Assembly: GCF_040147005.1 (NCBI RefSeq) | Contig: NZ_JAMSHO010000001.1 | Span: 2,790,001 to 2,854,000, forward strand | DNA length: 64,000 nt | Direction of reading: 5' to 3' | Source of the DNA: Halomonas sp. H10-9-1 | GTDB taxonomy: Bacteria > Pseudomonadota > Gammaproteobacteria > Pseudomonadales > Halomonadaceae | Shown: piece after piece, positions 28,881-37,301 of the stretch | How positions within the stretch are numbered: the stretch's first letter is position 1 | Layout of the letters: each line of letters begins with the position of its first letter | The notes under the pieces: model-generated | What the model was told of the DNA's origin: nothing | The model's database searches: none | What the model saw: the letters and a program-made list of their open reading frames with translations, nothing else | Position numbers and translations under genes: made by a program

Positions 28881-29873
28881 TCAGCAGTCGCTGGCACGAA
28901 TGCGGTCCAGCATCTCGCTGCCGTACTGCTCGGTGTAGATCTCGTAGGCCGGCTGTACCGCTTCCTGGAAGGGAGCCTTGTCGATCTCCGTCTCGACGCT
29001 CATACCGTTCTCGCGCAGCAGCGCAATACCTTCACGCTCGAGGCGCGAGACCTCTTCACGCGTCGCCTCCGCGGCAGCCCGGGATGCCTCGACGAACCAG
29101 CCACGCTCCTCGTCGGAGAGGCCGTCGAGCAGGATCGGCGAGCCCAGCACGGCGGCCGGCGAGTAGACGTGACCGGTCAGTGACAGGTGGTCCTGTACCT
29201 CCCAGAACTTGGTGGCCACGATGACGGTGATCGGGTTCTCCTGGCCGTCCACGGTACCCTGCTGAAGTGCGGTGAACACCTCCGGGAACGCCATGGGCGT
29301 CGGATGCACGCCCATCTGCTCGAAGGCCGCCATATGCACCTTATTCTCCATGGTGCGCACCTTGAGGCCTTCGGCATCCGACGGCGTCTTGACGGAGCGC
29401 TGGCTGTTGGTCATGTGGCGGAAACCGTTTTCCGACCAGGCCAGCCCCACGATGTCGTGATCGCTCATCTTGTCGAGCAGTTCCTGGCCGATCTCGCTGT
29501 CCAGCACACAGCGTGCCTGGTCGTAGTCCTCGAACAGGAACGGCAGGTCGAGAACGTAGGTTTCCGGCACGAAGTTGCCGAGCGGCCCGGTGGAGGTGAT
29601 CACGACATCCACCGTACCGATCTGCAGCCCCTCGATCATCGCGCGCTCGCCGCCCAGCGCCCCGGCGGTATGCTCGACTACCTCGAACTCGCCATCACTC
29701 AGGCGCTCGAGGGTCTCCTTGAAGGCATCGGCACCCACGGAGTAGTGGGAGCTGTCCGACAGGGCGTGCCCCAGGTTGACGGTCTGCGCCGCCTGGGCAT
29801 GCAGGGCCAGAAAGGCCAGGCTGGCACCGGTGATGGCGGTGGTAAGCGTCTTGCGTGCAAAGTGAGCTGTCAT
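28881..29873 (-). CDS. TRAP transporter substrate-binding protein (DctP family)
   Basis: Periplasmic solute receptor of 330 residues with a Sec signal (MTAHFARKTLTTAITGASLAF..., cleavage likely after AQA). The DctP core includes GLAWSENGFRHMTNSQR near residue 140, a run containing the carboxylate-binding arginine, and PMAFPEVFTALQQGTVDGQENP near 185-206. The frame reaches 29900, but GAGGTGA lies five bases before the ATG at 29873. Operon context predicts an erythronate/threonate-type ligand. Confidence 0.92.
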   Translation of the reverse strand: MTAHFARKTLTTAITGASLAFLALHAQAAQTVNLGHALSDSSHYSVGADAFKETLERLSDGEFEVVEHTAGALGGERAMIEGLQIGTVDVVITSTGPLGNFVPETYVLDLPFLFEDYDQARCVLDSEIGQELLDKMSDHDIVGLAWSENGFRHMTNSQRSVKTPSDAEGLKVRTMENKVHMAAFEQMGVHPTPMAFPEVFTALQQGTVDGQENPITVIVATKFWEVQDHLSLTGHVYSPAAVLGSPILLDGLSDEERGWFVEASRAAAEATREEVSRLEREGIALLRENGMSVETEIDKAPFQEAVQPAYEIYTEQYGSEMLDRIRASDC

Positions 29874-29919
29874 TGTTATCACCTCGGTTGGGTTGGACAC
29901 GCTTGAGTGACCCCGGGGG

Positions 29920-30882
29920 TCAGTGGCGCTCTTCCTGAAACGCCTGGAGGATGTCGCGAAAGTCCCTGTCGCGCGCGAAGCCCAGCGCAGCGGCGCGCCG
30001 GGTATGGAATCGGGTGGGCCAGCCGCCCACGATGGTCTGGATCTGCGTATCCGGCTCGTGGCGAATCCGCTCGACCGCCTGCGGGCCAGCCACCTCCCCC
30101 AGGGTTTCGATCATCTCGGCGACGCTGACGGTGATACCGGGCAGCATGAAGGCGCGAAACGGGCCGAGCGCCTCGCCGTCGATCTCGGCGCCGTGCACCA
30201 GGGCATCGACGACCTTGCCGGGCGACATGACGAAGAGCTCGAGCTCCGTAGGTACCGGGCAGATGGCCTCTTCTCCGCTCAAGGGCTCGCGCATGATGCT
30301 GGAGGCGAAGCTTGAGGCGGCGGCATTGGGCCGGCCGGGACGGATCACGATGGTCGGCAGCCGCAACACCAGGCCATCGACCAGGCCACGCCGGCTGTAG
30401 TCGTTGATCAACAGCTCGCAGATGGCCTTCTGTGCGCCATAGGAGTTCTGGGGATGGAGCGCCGTCATGTCGTCGAGCGTCTCCGGCAGCTCGCCGCCGT
30501 AGGCCGCGACGGAGCTCGCCATGATCAGGCGTGTTGCCGCCAGATCACGCTGTCGGCACCCCTCGAGCAGGGCCCGGGTGGCGTCCAGGTTGACGGCAAG
30601 GCCAAGGTCGAGATCGGCCTCGGCCGCCGAGCTGACCACCGCCGCCAGGTGGTAGATCACGTCCGGTCGCGCGTCGAGCATCGCGTCGAAGGCCCCGTCC
30701 GCGGTGATGTCGCACGCCTGGGTAACCACCTCGACACCCGACCCGCCGGGCGCCTCGGCCTCCACCTGGTCGAGCAGCGTAAGCCTCGTGATGGCGTGCC
30801 CGCGCAGCTCTCCGCGATCGAGTAGCCGTTGGATCAGGCGTTGTCCGAGAAAGCCGGCGGCGCCGGTAACCGCGATATGCAT
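29920..30882 (-). CDS. denD: D-erythronate dehydrogenase (SDR family)
   Basis: Extended SDR/NAD-epimerase-like enzyme of 320 residues. The NAD motif GAAGFLGQ is at residues 7-14, and the catalytic Tyr-Lys lies in YGAQKAICE near residue 145. It matches the DenD family, which oxidises D-erythronate to 2-oxo-tetronate (family work of Zhang and colleagues on DUF1537 pathways). The frame is open to 31002, overlapping otnI, but the ATG at 30882 begins the Rossmann strand and has AGAGGAC upstream. It follows otnI by 86 bases. Confidence 0.88.
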   Translation of the reverse strand: MHIAVTGAAGFLGQRLIQRLLDRGELRGHAITRLTLLDQVEAEAPGGSGVEVVTQACDITADGAFDAMLDARPDVIYHLAAVVSSAAEADLDLGLAVNLDATRALLEGCRQRDLAATRLIMASSVAAYGGELPETLDDMTALHPQNSYGAQKAICELLINDYSRRGLVDGLVLRLPTIVIRPGRPNAAASSFASSIMREPLSGEEAICPVPTELELFVMSPGKVVDALVHGAEIDGEALGPFRAFMLPGITVSVAEMIETLGEVAGPQAVERIRHEPDTQIQTIVGGWPTRFHTRRAAALGFARDRDFRDILQAFQEERH

Positions 30883-30968
30883 GGCCTTTGCGTCCTCTGA
30901 TGGTAGTGGTAGTAGTCGTGGTAATGCGGGTAGGAACCGATGACCGGAACATGTCCGTGGGCCTTGTG

Positions 30969-31766
30969 TCAGCCCGACCTCAGCCCGAAGGCCTCGCCCC
31001 ACGCCAGCCCCGATCGGGTAGCGGCGGCGGGCCGGTACTCGCAGCCGATCCAGCCCTCATAGCCCAGCGCCTCCAGGCGCTCGAAGAGGGCGGGATAGTG
31101 CACCTCCCCACGGTCCGGCTCATGGCGCTCCGGCACACCGGCGATCTGGACATGGCCGATGTCACCGAACTGGCGCTCGAGGTGGCGTGTCAGGTCCCCG
31201 TCCATGACCTGGCAGTGATAGAGGTCGAACTGCAGGCGCAGGTTGGGCTCTCCCACCGCCTCCAGCACCGCCATCGCCTGGGCCTGGCGCGACAGGAAGA
31301 ACCCCGGCATGTCGCGCGTGTTGATCGGCTCGATCAACACCTCGCGCCCGAGGCGGGCCGCCTCGCGGGCGGCAAAGCGCAGATTCTCGATATAGGTGGC
31401 CTGGTGCGCCTGGCGGGTCGGCGCGTCCGCGCCTTCCGGGAGCAGGCCCGCCATCGCATGCACCCGAGGACAGTCGAGGGCTTCGGCATAACGCAGTGCC
31501 TCTACCACCGAGTCGCGAAACTCGGCCTCGCGACCGGGCAGGCTGGCCAGGCCACGCTCCCCGGCCTCCCAGTCGCCCGGCGGCAGGTTGAACAGCACCT
31601 GCTGCAAATGGTTCGCCTGAAGGGCATCCCGCAGGGTGTCGGGGGAGTAGGCATAGGGGAAGAGGTACTCCACGCCACGAAACCCGGCCTCGGATGCGGC
31701 AGCGAAGCGCTCCAGGAAATCATGTTCGGTGAACAGCATGCTCAGGTTGGCCGCCAGGCGAATCAT
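30969..31766 (-). CDS. otnI: 2-oxo-tetronate isomerase OtnI (Hyi family)
   Basis: 265-residue TIM-barrel protein of the hydroxypyruvate isomerase/OtnI family. It starts with [14 protein letters not shown] and contains [15 protein letters not shown] near residue 145 and [13 protein letters not shown] near 178, with the metal-binding Glu, Asp and His. In tetronate operons it converts 2-oxo-tetronate to 3-oxo-tetronate, making the substrate of OtnK. Ten bases after otnC. Confidence 0.88.
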   Translation of the reverse strand: MIRLAANLSMLFTEHDFLERFAAASEAGFRGVEYLFPYAYSPDTLRDALQANHLQQVLFNLPPGDWEAGERGLASLPGREAEFRDSVVEALRYAEALDCPRVHAMAGLLPEGADAPTRQAHQATYIENLRFAAREAARLGREVLIEPINTRDMPGFFLSRQAQAMAVLEAVGEPNLRLQFDLYHCQVMDGDLTRHLERQFGDIGHVQIAGVPERHEPDRGEVHYPALFERLEALGYEGWIGCEYRPAAATRSGLAWGEAFGLRSG

Positions 31767-31776
31767 CTCGGTCTCC

Positions 31777-32424
31777 TCAATCGCGGGGAAAACGGGCTTC
31801 CAGCTCGGCCACCTGCTCGGGCGTCAAGGCACGAGGGTTGCGGCCTTGCAGCAGCAGGAAGAGCTTGGCGGTCTCCTCGAGCTCCTCGGTGGCATAGACG
31901 GCCGCCTCGAGGCTCTTGCCCGCCACGACGGGTCCGTGGTTGGCCAGCAGCACGGCGCTATGCTTGCCGGCCAGGCCGCGCACCGCATCACCCAGCGTGG
32001 GGTCGCCGGGCACGTGATAGGGCACCAGCGGCAGCCGGCCCACGCGCATCACGTAGTAGGCGGTCAGCGGGGGGATGCAGTCGCAGGGATCGATATCGGG
32101 CAGGCACGACACCGCCACCGAGTGCGTCGAGTGCAGGTGCACGATCGCCCCGGACTGGGGGCGCTCGGCATACATGGCCATGTGCAGGAAGTGCTCCTTG
32201 GTGGGCTTATCGCCATCCAGCCACTCCCCTTGGCGGTCCAGCCGCGAGAGCGTGGCGGGGTCCAGACGCCCCAGGCAGGCATTGGTGGGCGTCATCAGCC
32301 AGCCGCCGTCCTCGGTGCGCACGCTGATATTGCCGCTCGAGCCCATGGTGAGCCCGCGGTCGAACAGCGATTGCCCCAGGGTGGCGATCCGTTCGCGCAG
32401 CCGGGTCTCGTGATCACGGCTCAT
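31777..32424 (-). CDS. otnC: 3-oxo-tetronate 4-phosphate decarboxylase OtnC
   Basis: Class II aldolase/adducin-fold enzyme of 215 residues. [20 protein letters not shown] near residue 29 binds phosphate, [13 protein letters not shown] near 96 gives the metal-binding histidines, and [30 protein letters not shown] ends the core. In this context it decarboxylates 3-oxo-tetronate 4-phosphate to dihydroxyacetone phosphate. The start overlaps the otnK stop by four bases. Confidence 0.9.
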   Translation of the reverse strand: MSRDHETRLRERIATLGQSLFDRGLTMGSSGNISVRTEDGGWLMTPTNACLGRLDPATLSRLDRQGEWLDGDKPTKEHFLHMAMYAERPQSGAIVHLHSTHSVAVSCLPDIDPCDCIPPLTAYYVMRVGRLPLVPYHVPGDPTLGDAVRGLAGKHSAVLLANHGPVVAGKSLEAAVYATEELEETAKLFLLLQGRNPRALTPEQVAELEARFPRD

Positions 32425-33728
32425 GGGCTGCCCTCCCCGCCGGTCATCTCTTCCAGCACCTCGAAGGCACGGGTGAAGAAGTCTTCCCCCCCGAAATTAC
32501 CGGACTTCAGCGCCAGGGAGAGCGGCGCCTCGCGGCCCGGCACGGGCGCCTGGGTCCAAGGCACCCCCGGATCGATCTGCCCACCGATGCGCAGCTGACG
32601 CACCCCCAGCGCCGACACCACCGCGCCGGAGGTCTCGCCACCGGCGACCACCAGCCGGCCGACGCCCTCCTCTACCAGGCGGCTGGCGAGCTGCCCCATG
32701 GCGTGTTCCACCAGCTCGCCCGCTCTCGCGACCCCCAGCGCCGCCTGCGCCGCCGTGACGCGCTCGGGATCGGCAGAGGCATACACCAGCACGGGGCCAC
32801 CCGATGCCAGGCGCTCGCGGGCGAAGGCCAGCGCCTCGGCCAGGTGCGCGTCTCCCTCCGCCAGTGCCAGCGGATCCAGGGAGATACCAGGATGCTGTTT
32901 CAGGAAGTGCGCCACCTGGGAGAGGGTGGCGCGGGAGCAGCTTCCCGAGATTACCAGGGCACGGCCCGACGCCCTGGCCAGTCGCCCCGGGTCGGCAACC
33001 GGCTCGAGCCAACCACGCCGGCGATACTGCTCCGGCAGTGCCTGGCCGAGCCCGGAGCCACCAGTGACCAGCGGGGTGTCCACCAGCGCTGCGGCGAGCA
33101 CATCGAGATCACCGTCGTCGAGGGTGTCGCAGATCACGTGACGGACCCGTTGCTCTCTCAGGGCATCCAGATGGCGGCGCGTGGCGCTAGCCCCCTGCGA
33201 CAGGACCTGGCGTGACACAAGGCCGACCGGATGGGGCGTCTGATGCCCGAGGAAGCGCACCAGGTCCGCATCCGTCATGGGATTGAGTGGGTGGTGTTCC
33301 ATGCCGCTCTCGTTGAGCAGCCGGTCACCGACAAAGAGGTGGCCCTGGTAGACGGTGCGGCCGTTGACGGGAAAGGCGGGTACCATGACGGTCTGGTCAC
33401 TCGCCAGCCGCTCCAGCAAGGCATCGGCGACGGGGCCGATGTTGCCGGCCTGCGTGGAATCGAATGTCGAGCAGTACTTGAAGAAGATCTGGCGGGCGCC
33501 ATGCGCCTGCAGCCACTCCAGCGCGGACAGAGACTCCGCCACCGCCTCCTCGGCCGGCGTGGAGCGTGACTTCAGGGCAACCACCACGGCATCGACCTCG
33601 GACGGCTCGACGGAGGCATCGGGAACGCCCAGTACCTGCACGCAACGCATGCCGGCCCTCACCAGATTGTTGGCCAGGTCGGTCGCGCCGGTGAAGTCGT
33701 CGGCGATGGCGCCAAGCAGCAGTGTCAT
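32421..33728 (-). CDS. otnK: 3-oxo-tetronate kinase OtnK (DUF1537/four-carbon acid sugar kinase)
   Basis: 435-residue kinase of the former DUF1537 family. The N-terminal domain begins LLGAIADDFTGATDLANNLVRAG with the conserved DDFTGA. The C-terminal nucleotide-binding domain has VVAGGETSGAVVSALG near residue 360. It phosphorylates 3-oxo-tetronate at O4. Two bases separate it from ltnD, and it overlaps otnC, so the three are translated as a block. Confidence 0.93.
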   Translation of the reverse strand: MTLLLGAIADDFTGATDLANNLVRAGMRCVQVLGVPDASVEPSEVDAVVVALKSRSTPAEEAVAESLSALEWLQAHGARQIFFKYCSTFDSTQAGNIGPVADALLERLASDQTVMVPAFPVNGRTVYQGHLFVGDRLLNESGMEHHPLNPMTDADLVRFLGHQTPHPVGLVSRQVLSQGASATRRHLDALREQRVRHVICDTLDDGDLDVLAAALVDTPLVTGGSGLGQALPEQYRRRGWLEPVADPGRLARASGRALVISGSCSRATLSQVAHFLKQHPGISLDPLALAEGDAHLAEALAFARERLASGGPVLVYASADPERVTAAQAALGVARAGELVEHAMGQLASRLVEEGVGRLVVAGGETSGAVVSALGVRQLRIGGQIDPGVPWTQAPVPGREAPLSLALKSGNFGGEDFFTRAFEVLEEMTGGEGSP

Positions 33729-33730
33729 GG

Positions 33731-34660
33731 TCAGGCCCCCTGCGGATCATTGGCAGCGGCGGGCAGGTCGATCCCCGAAAGGCGCTGGTAGACCTTGATC
33801 ACCGCGGCATCGTCCTCGCGCCCGAAACCGGCGCCCCTGGCCGCCGTGAACTGCTGAAGCGCGCTGGACGCCACCGGTGTGGGCAGCGCCAGGTCCCGCC
33901 CGGTCTCGTGCACCAGGTTGAGATCCTTGACGAAGATGTCGACGGCCGAGAGCGGCGTGTAGTCCCCCTTGAGGATGTGAGGGACCCGATTCTCGAACAT
34001 CCAGGAGTTGCCCGCCGAGTGGGTGATGACCTCGTACACCGTCTCGGGATCGAGCCCGAGGCGGATGCCAAGCGCCATCGCCTCCGCGGCGGTGGCGATA
34101 TGGACCCCGGCGAGCAACTGGTTGACCAGCTTCATGCTGGAGCCGACACCCGCGCTTTCGCCCAGGCGGTAGACGGTGGTGGCCATGGCCTCCAGAACGG
34201 GTTCGGCCTTCTCGAAGGCGCCATGGTCACCGGAGGCCATCACCGACAGCTCACCGCTGCGTGCCTTGGCGGCGCCACCGCTGACGGGAGCATCCAGCAT
34301 CGACAGCCCCAGGCCTCCCAAGCGCGCCCCCAGTTCACGGGCGAAGGCGGGGGCAACGGTGGCGCACTGGATCACCAGGCTCCCCGGCGCCAGGTGCCAC
34401 GCCACTCCCTGCTCACCGAACAGCACCGACTCGACCTGGTGAGCATTGACCACCAGCACCACCACGACATGGCATTCGGCCAGACGAGAGGGCAGCGCAA
34501 CGCTGCGCCCACCACCGGCGGCGAAGGCCTGACGGGCCTGTTCGGTGATGTCGCAGCCCACGACATCGAGGCCGCGCTCATGAAGCGCCAGTGCGGTGCC
34601 TTTGCCCATGGCACCCAGGCCGATCACGCCGATTTTCAGGCCATGCTTTAGTTGGCTCAC
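33731..34660 (-). CDS. ltnD: L-threonate dehydrogenase (beta-hydroxyacid dehydrogenase)
   Basis: 309-residue NAD-dependent dehydrogenase. The cofactor loop is GLGAMGKGTA near residue 14, the substrate loop is DAPVSGGAAKARSGELSVMASG near 123-144, and the catalytic lysine is in SSMKLVNQLLAG near residue 180. LtnD oxidises L-threonate to 2-oxo-tetronate. The start is a GTG with GGGGGAG upstream. First gene of the operon, 127 bases from the divergent LacI regulator. Confidence 0.88.
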   Translation of the reverse strand: MSQLKHGLKIGVIGLGAMGKGTALALHERGLDVVGCDITEQARQAFAAGGGRSVALPSRLAECHVVVVLVVNAHQVESVLFGEQGVAWHLAPGSLVIQCATVAPAFARELGARLGGLGLSMLDAPVSGGAAKARSGELSVMASGDHGAFEKAEPVLEAMATTVYRLGESAGVGSSMKLVNQLLAGVHIATAAEAMALGIRLGLDPETVYEVITHSAGNSWMFENRVPHILKGDYTPLSAVDIFVKDLNLVHETGRDLALPTPVASSALQQFTAARGAGFGREDDAAVIKVYQRLSGIDLPAAANDPQGA

Positions 34661-34704
34661 CTGGCTCCCCCGTCGTGGTGTTATTGCTTGTTTTAGGGTT
34701 CAGC

Positions 34705-34733
34705 TGGTAGCGCTAACATGTTAGCGCTAACAT
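34705..34733. promoter_or_regulatory. Tandem LacI-type operators between ltnD and lacI-family gene
   Basis: A perfect 16-bp palindrome ATGTTAGCGCTAACAT spans 34718-34733, and an imperfect copy TGGTAGCGCTAACA spans 34705-34718. Their AGCGCT centres are 14 bases apart, so they nearly touch. The sequence resembles sites of GntR-like LacI-family regulators. They lie in the divergent promoter region, 45 bases from ltnD and 54 from the regulator, fitting repression of both. Confidence 0.8.
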
Positions 34734-34787
34734 CTTTGTAGAGGATCGCTCCTCACCCAGCAAGCGCCACGACAGGGAGTGCGACCA

Positions 34788-35819
34788 ATGTCTAAACAAT
34801 CGCCTCGACCACGTCACCGCAAGGGGTCGGATCAGCCCACCCTGGCTCAGGTCGCTGACATGGCCGGGGTCTCCTCGATCACGGCATCCCGGGCATTGAA
34901 TGCCCCGGAGCGGGTCAATGACGCGACGCGTCAGCGTGTGCTGGATGCCATGGATCGCCTGGGCTATGTCCCCAACCTCGTGGCGGGTAGCCTCGCCTCC
35001 TCGCGTTCACGCTTCATCGCCGTCATCGTGCCATCGCTGGTCAACACGGTGTTCATCGAGGTGATCAAGGGCTTGCAGTCCACCTTCGAGGCGGCGGGCT
35101 ACCAGATCCTGCTGGGTAACACGGATTACGATATCGAGCGCGAGCACCGACTGGTCAGGACCTTCCTGGGCTGGTCCTGCTCTGCACTGGTCACCGCCGG
35201 GCTTCGCCATACCGATGCCTGCCGCAAGCTCCTGAAAGACTGCGACCGCCCGGTGATGGAGGTGATGGAGCTGGGCGAGGCCCTTGACCTCAACGTGGGG
35301 TTCGACCATAGGGAGGCAGGACGCGCCATGGCGCGCCACCTGGTCGACAAGGGGTATCGGCGCCCGCTCTTCGTGGGTGCCAGGCTAGAAGACGACTATC
35401 GGGCACAGATGCGCTATCACGGCCATGCCGAGATCTTGGAGGCGGCCGGCATTCGCCCAAGGGTGCTGGAGCTCGACCGGCTGGGCAGCCTGGAAGCGGG
35501 AGCCACCGGTCTCGAGCGGGCAAGGCGCGAGGCCCCCGAGGCCGATGCGATCCATTTTGCCAACGACGACCTCGCCAGCGGCGCCCTCCTCCACGCCCTG
35601 CGGCTCGGTATAGGGGTGCCGGATGACGTGGCGATCGCGGGCTTCAATGGCCTCCCGCTCGGGCAGTTCATTACCCCGCGCCTGACCACCATCCAGTCAC
35701 CCCGGGATACCATCGGCCGACTGGCGGCGCAGGAACTCCTCAAGCGTCTGGAAGGCAAGCGTGTCACCCGTCGTCAGCATGATGTCGGGTTCGAGCTGGT
35801 GGAGGGAGACAGTACCTGA
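34788..35819 (+). CDS. LacI-family transcriptional regulator of the tetronate operon
   Basis: 343-residue repressor. The N-terminal helix-turn-helix and hinge (TLAQVADMAGVSSITASRALN near residues 18-38, YVPNLVAGSLASSRS near 65-79) are followed by a periplasmic-binding-protein-like effector domain. The frame opens at a GTG at 34779, but GGGAG is spaced eight bases from the ATG at 34788. It is most like the gluconate/GntR branch of the family. Divergence from ltnD and the palindromes between them make it the likely local regulator, with an acid sugar as inducer. Confidence 0.9.
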   Translation: MSKQSPRPRHRKGSDQPTLAQVADMAGVSSITASRALNAPERVNDATRQRVLDAMDRLGYVPNLVAGSLASSRSRFIAVIVPSLVNTVFIEVIKGLQSTFEAAGYQILLGNTDYDIEREHRLVRTFLGWSCSALVTAGLRHTDACRKLLKDCDRPVMEVMELGEALDLNVGFDHREAGRAMARHLVDKGYRRPLFVGARLEDDYRAQMRYHGHAEILEAAGIRPRVLELDRLGSLEAGATGLERARREAPEADAIHFANDDLASGALLHALRLGIGVPDDVAIAGFNGLPLGQFITPRLTTIQSPRDTIGRLAAQELLKRLEGKRVTRRQHDVGFELVEGDST

Positions 35820-35828
35820 GAGTTGACG

Positions 35829-35857
35829 CAGCCGATCCCGCCATGGGGGATCGGCTG
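35829..35857 (+). terminator. Hairpin after the LacI-family gene
   Basis: Eleven-base-pair stem CAGCCGATCCC / GGGATCGGCTG with a seven-base loop and no strong T-tract. It lies between two convergent genes (lacI-type and osmB). Confidence 0.6.
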
Positions 35858-35872
35858 TGCCACACTCACTTA

Positions 35873-36091
35873 TCAGTCATCATCGACCTGGTGGCCGATA
35901 ACGCCGCCAACCACGGCACCGCCGATGGTACCGGCCGTGCTGCCGCCCGTCAGGATCGAGCCACCGACGGCACCGGCACCCGCACCGAGGGCAGTGTTCC
36001 TGTCCTGCGTCGACATCCCGGAGCACGCCGCGAGGCCCAGCATAAGGGATACCGCCAATGCACCAAGCGTCAATCTTTGCGTCCTGTTCAT
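35873..36091 (-). CDS. osmB: Osmotically inducible lipoprotein OsmB-like
   Basis: 72-residue lipoprotein: signal peptide with lipobox LAAC (Cys23), then a glycine-zipper domain. The run DRNTALGAGAGAVGG...GGVIGHQV is close, as I recall it, to E. coli OsmB. The frame is open far upstream, but GGAGGT five bases before the ATG at 36091, and the signal peptide, fix the start. Monocistronic, with about 190 bases of upstream sequence before dmlR. Salt control is expected from the family but not shown by any motif I can identify. Confidence 0.85.
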   Translation of the reverse strand: MNRTQRLTLGALAVSLMLGLAACSGMSTQDRNTALGAGAGAVGGSILTGGSTAGTIGGAVVGGVIGHQVDDD

Positions 36092-36284
36092 CATCCACCT
36101 CCATAAGTACCCGTCGCACGCCGCGACATCGTGGCCGAAAGCCAAGTGATACAACGCCCTGTGCACTACCATTCGTGTCCTAGCGACTCTACTTTGTGGC
36201 TGAAGTTCCCATCTTGCAAATTGGTTCCTCATATCGCCCCGTGGCTGACGCATGATCTCGAGGGAGCCCTGTGAAAGGTCCAGC

Positions 36285-37190
36285 TCACCCCACCCGCCTC
36301 GGCAGCTCTCGACGAAGCAGGTCCACGAAAGCACGAATCCGTGCAGGGACATGGCGCCGCTGGCGATAGACCGCATGGAAGTCGGCGCGCACGCCCTGCC
36401 ACTCGGGCAGCAACTCCACCAACCGCCCGGCCGCCAGGTGCGACTGGACATCCCACCGTGACCGCAGGATGACCCCGTGGCCATCCAGCGCCAGCCGTAC
36501 GATCACCTCGCCGTCGTTGCTGGCCAGCGGCCCCGAGACCTTGACCGCCTGCTCCTGGCCGCCGCCGTCGCGGCGTCGGAAGCGCCACAGCGCGAAGTCA
36601 CTGTCGTTCTCGCGCAACACCAGGCAGGGGTGCCCCGACAGGTCCGCCGGCTCCGCCAGGCGGGGCATTCGCTCGGCATAGGTGGGCGCCGCACACAGGA
36701 TCCGCCGGTTGTCGAGGACGCGCTGGGCGACGAGGCGCGAATCGGGGAGGGCACCGACCCGGATACTGATGTCCACGCCCTGCTCACCCGGCGTCATGGG
36801 GAAGTTGGTGAGCTCGAGGGTGCCCTCCACGCCCGGGTGGCTGGCGCAGAAACAGGAGAGAAGCGGCGCCACGTGGCGCCGTCCGAAGCCGAAGGTGGCA
36901 TTGATCTTGAGCGGTCCACACAGCTCGGAGCGCTGGGCGCCGAGCGCCTCCTCCAGCTCGGCCAGCTCGTCGAGGATCGCCCCGCCATCGGCCAGGTAGC
37001 GCTCCCCTTCCGCCGTCAGGGTCAGGCGCCGCGTGGTACGACTGGCCAGGCTGACCCCCAGGCGCGACTCGAGCTGCTTCAGGCGCTTGCTGACCGCCGA
37101 CAGGGAGAGCCCCAGGTCGCGGGCGGTCGCCGTCAGGCTGCCGGCACGCGCCAGGCGCTGGAAGAAGGCGAGGTCATCTAGCGGCGCCAT
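36285..37190 (-). CDS. dmlR: LysR-family regulator (DmlR-like)
   Basis: 301-residue LysR regulator. The N-terminal winged helix is FFQRLARAGSLTATARDLGLSLSAVSKRLKQLE near residues 9-41, followed by the inducer-binding domain. It is divergent from the tartrate/D-malate dehydrogenase gene, as dmlR is from dmlA in E. coli, and most likely activates it. A GTG at 37202 is possible, but GGAGAG is better spaced for the ATG at 37190. Confidence 0.8.
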   Translation of the reverse strand: MAPLDDLAFFQRLARAGSLTATARDLGLSLSAVSKRLKQLESRLGVSLASRTTRRLTLTAEGERYLADGGAILDELAELEEALGAQRSELCGPLKINATFGFGRRHVAPLLSCFCASHPGVEGTLELTNFPMTPGEQGVDISIRVGALPDSRLVAQRVLDNRRILCAAPTYAERMPRLAEPADLSGHPCLVLRENDSDFALWRFRRRDGGGQEQAVKVSGPLASNDGEVIVRLALDGHGVILRSRWDVQSHLAAGRLVELLPEWQGVRADFHAVYRQRRHVPARIRAFVDLLRRELPRRVG

Positions 37191-37301
37191 GGAACTCTCC
37201 ACTCAGGGTCAACAATGCCTTGCATCCTAGCCTGATTATCTCTTGGCTGTCAGGGGCTAGAGTAGGCACATTTCCGGCACAGAGAATAAGGAGAAGGATA
37301 C

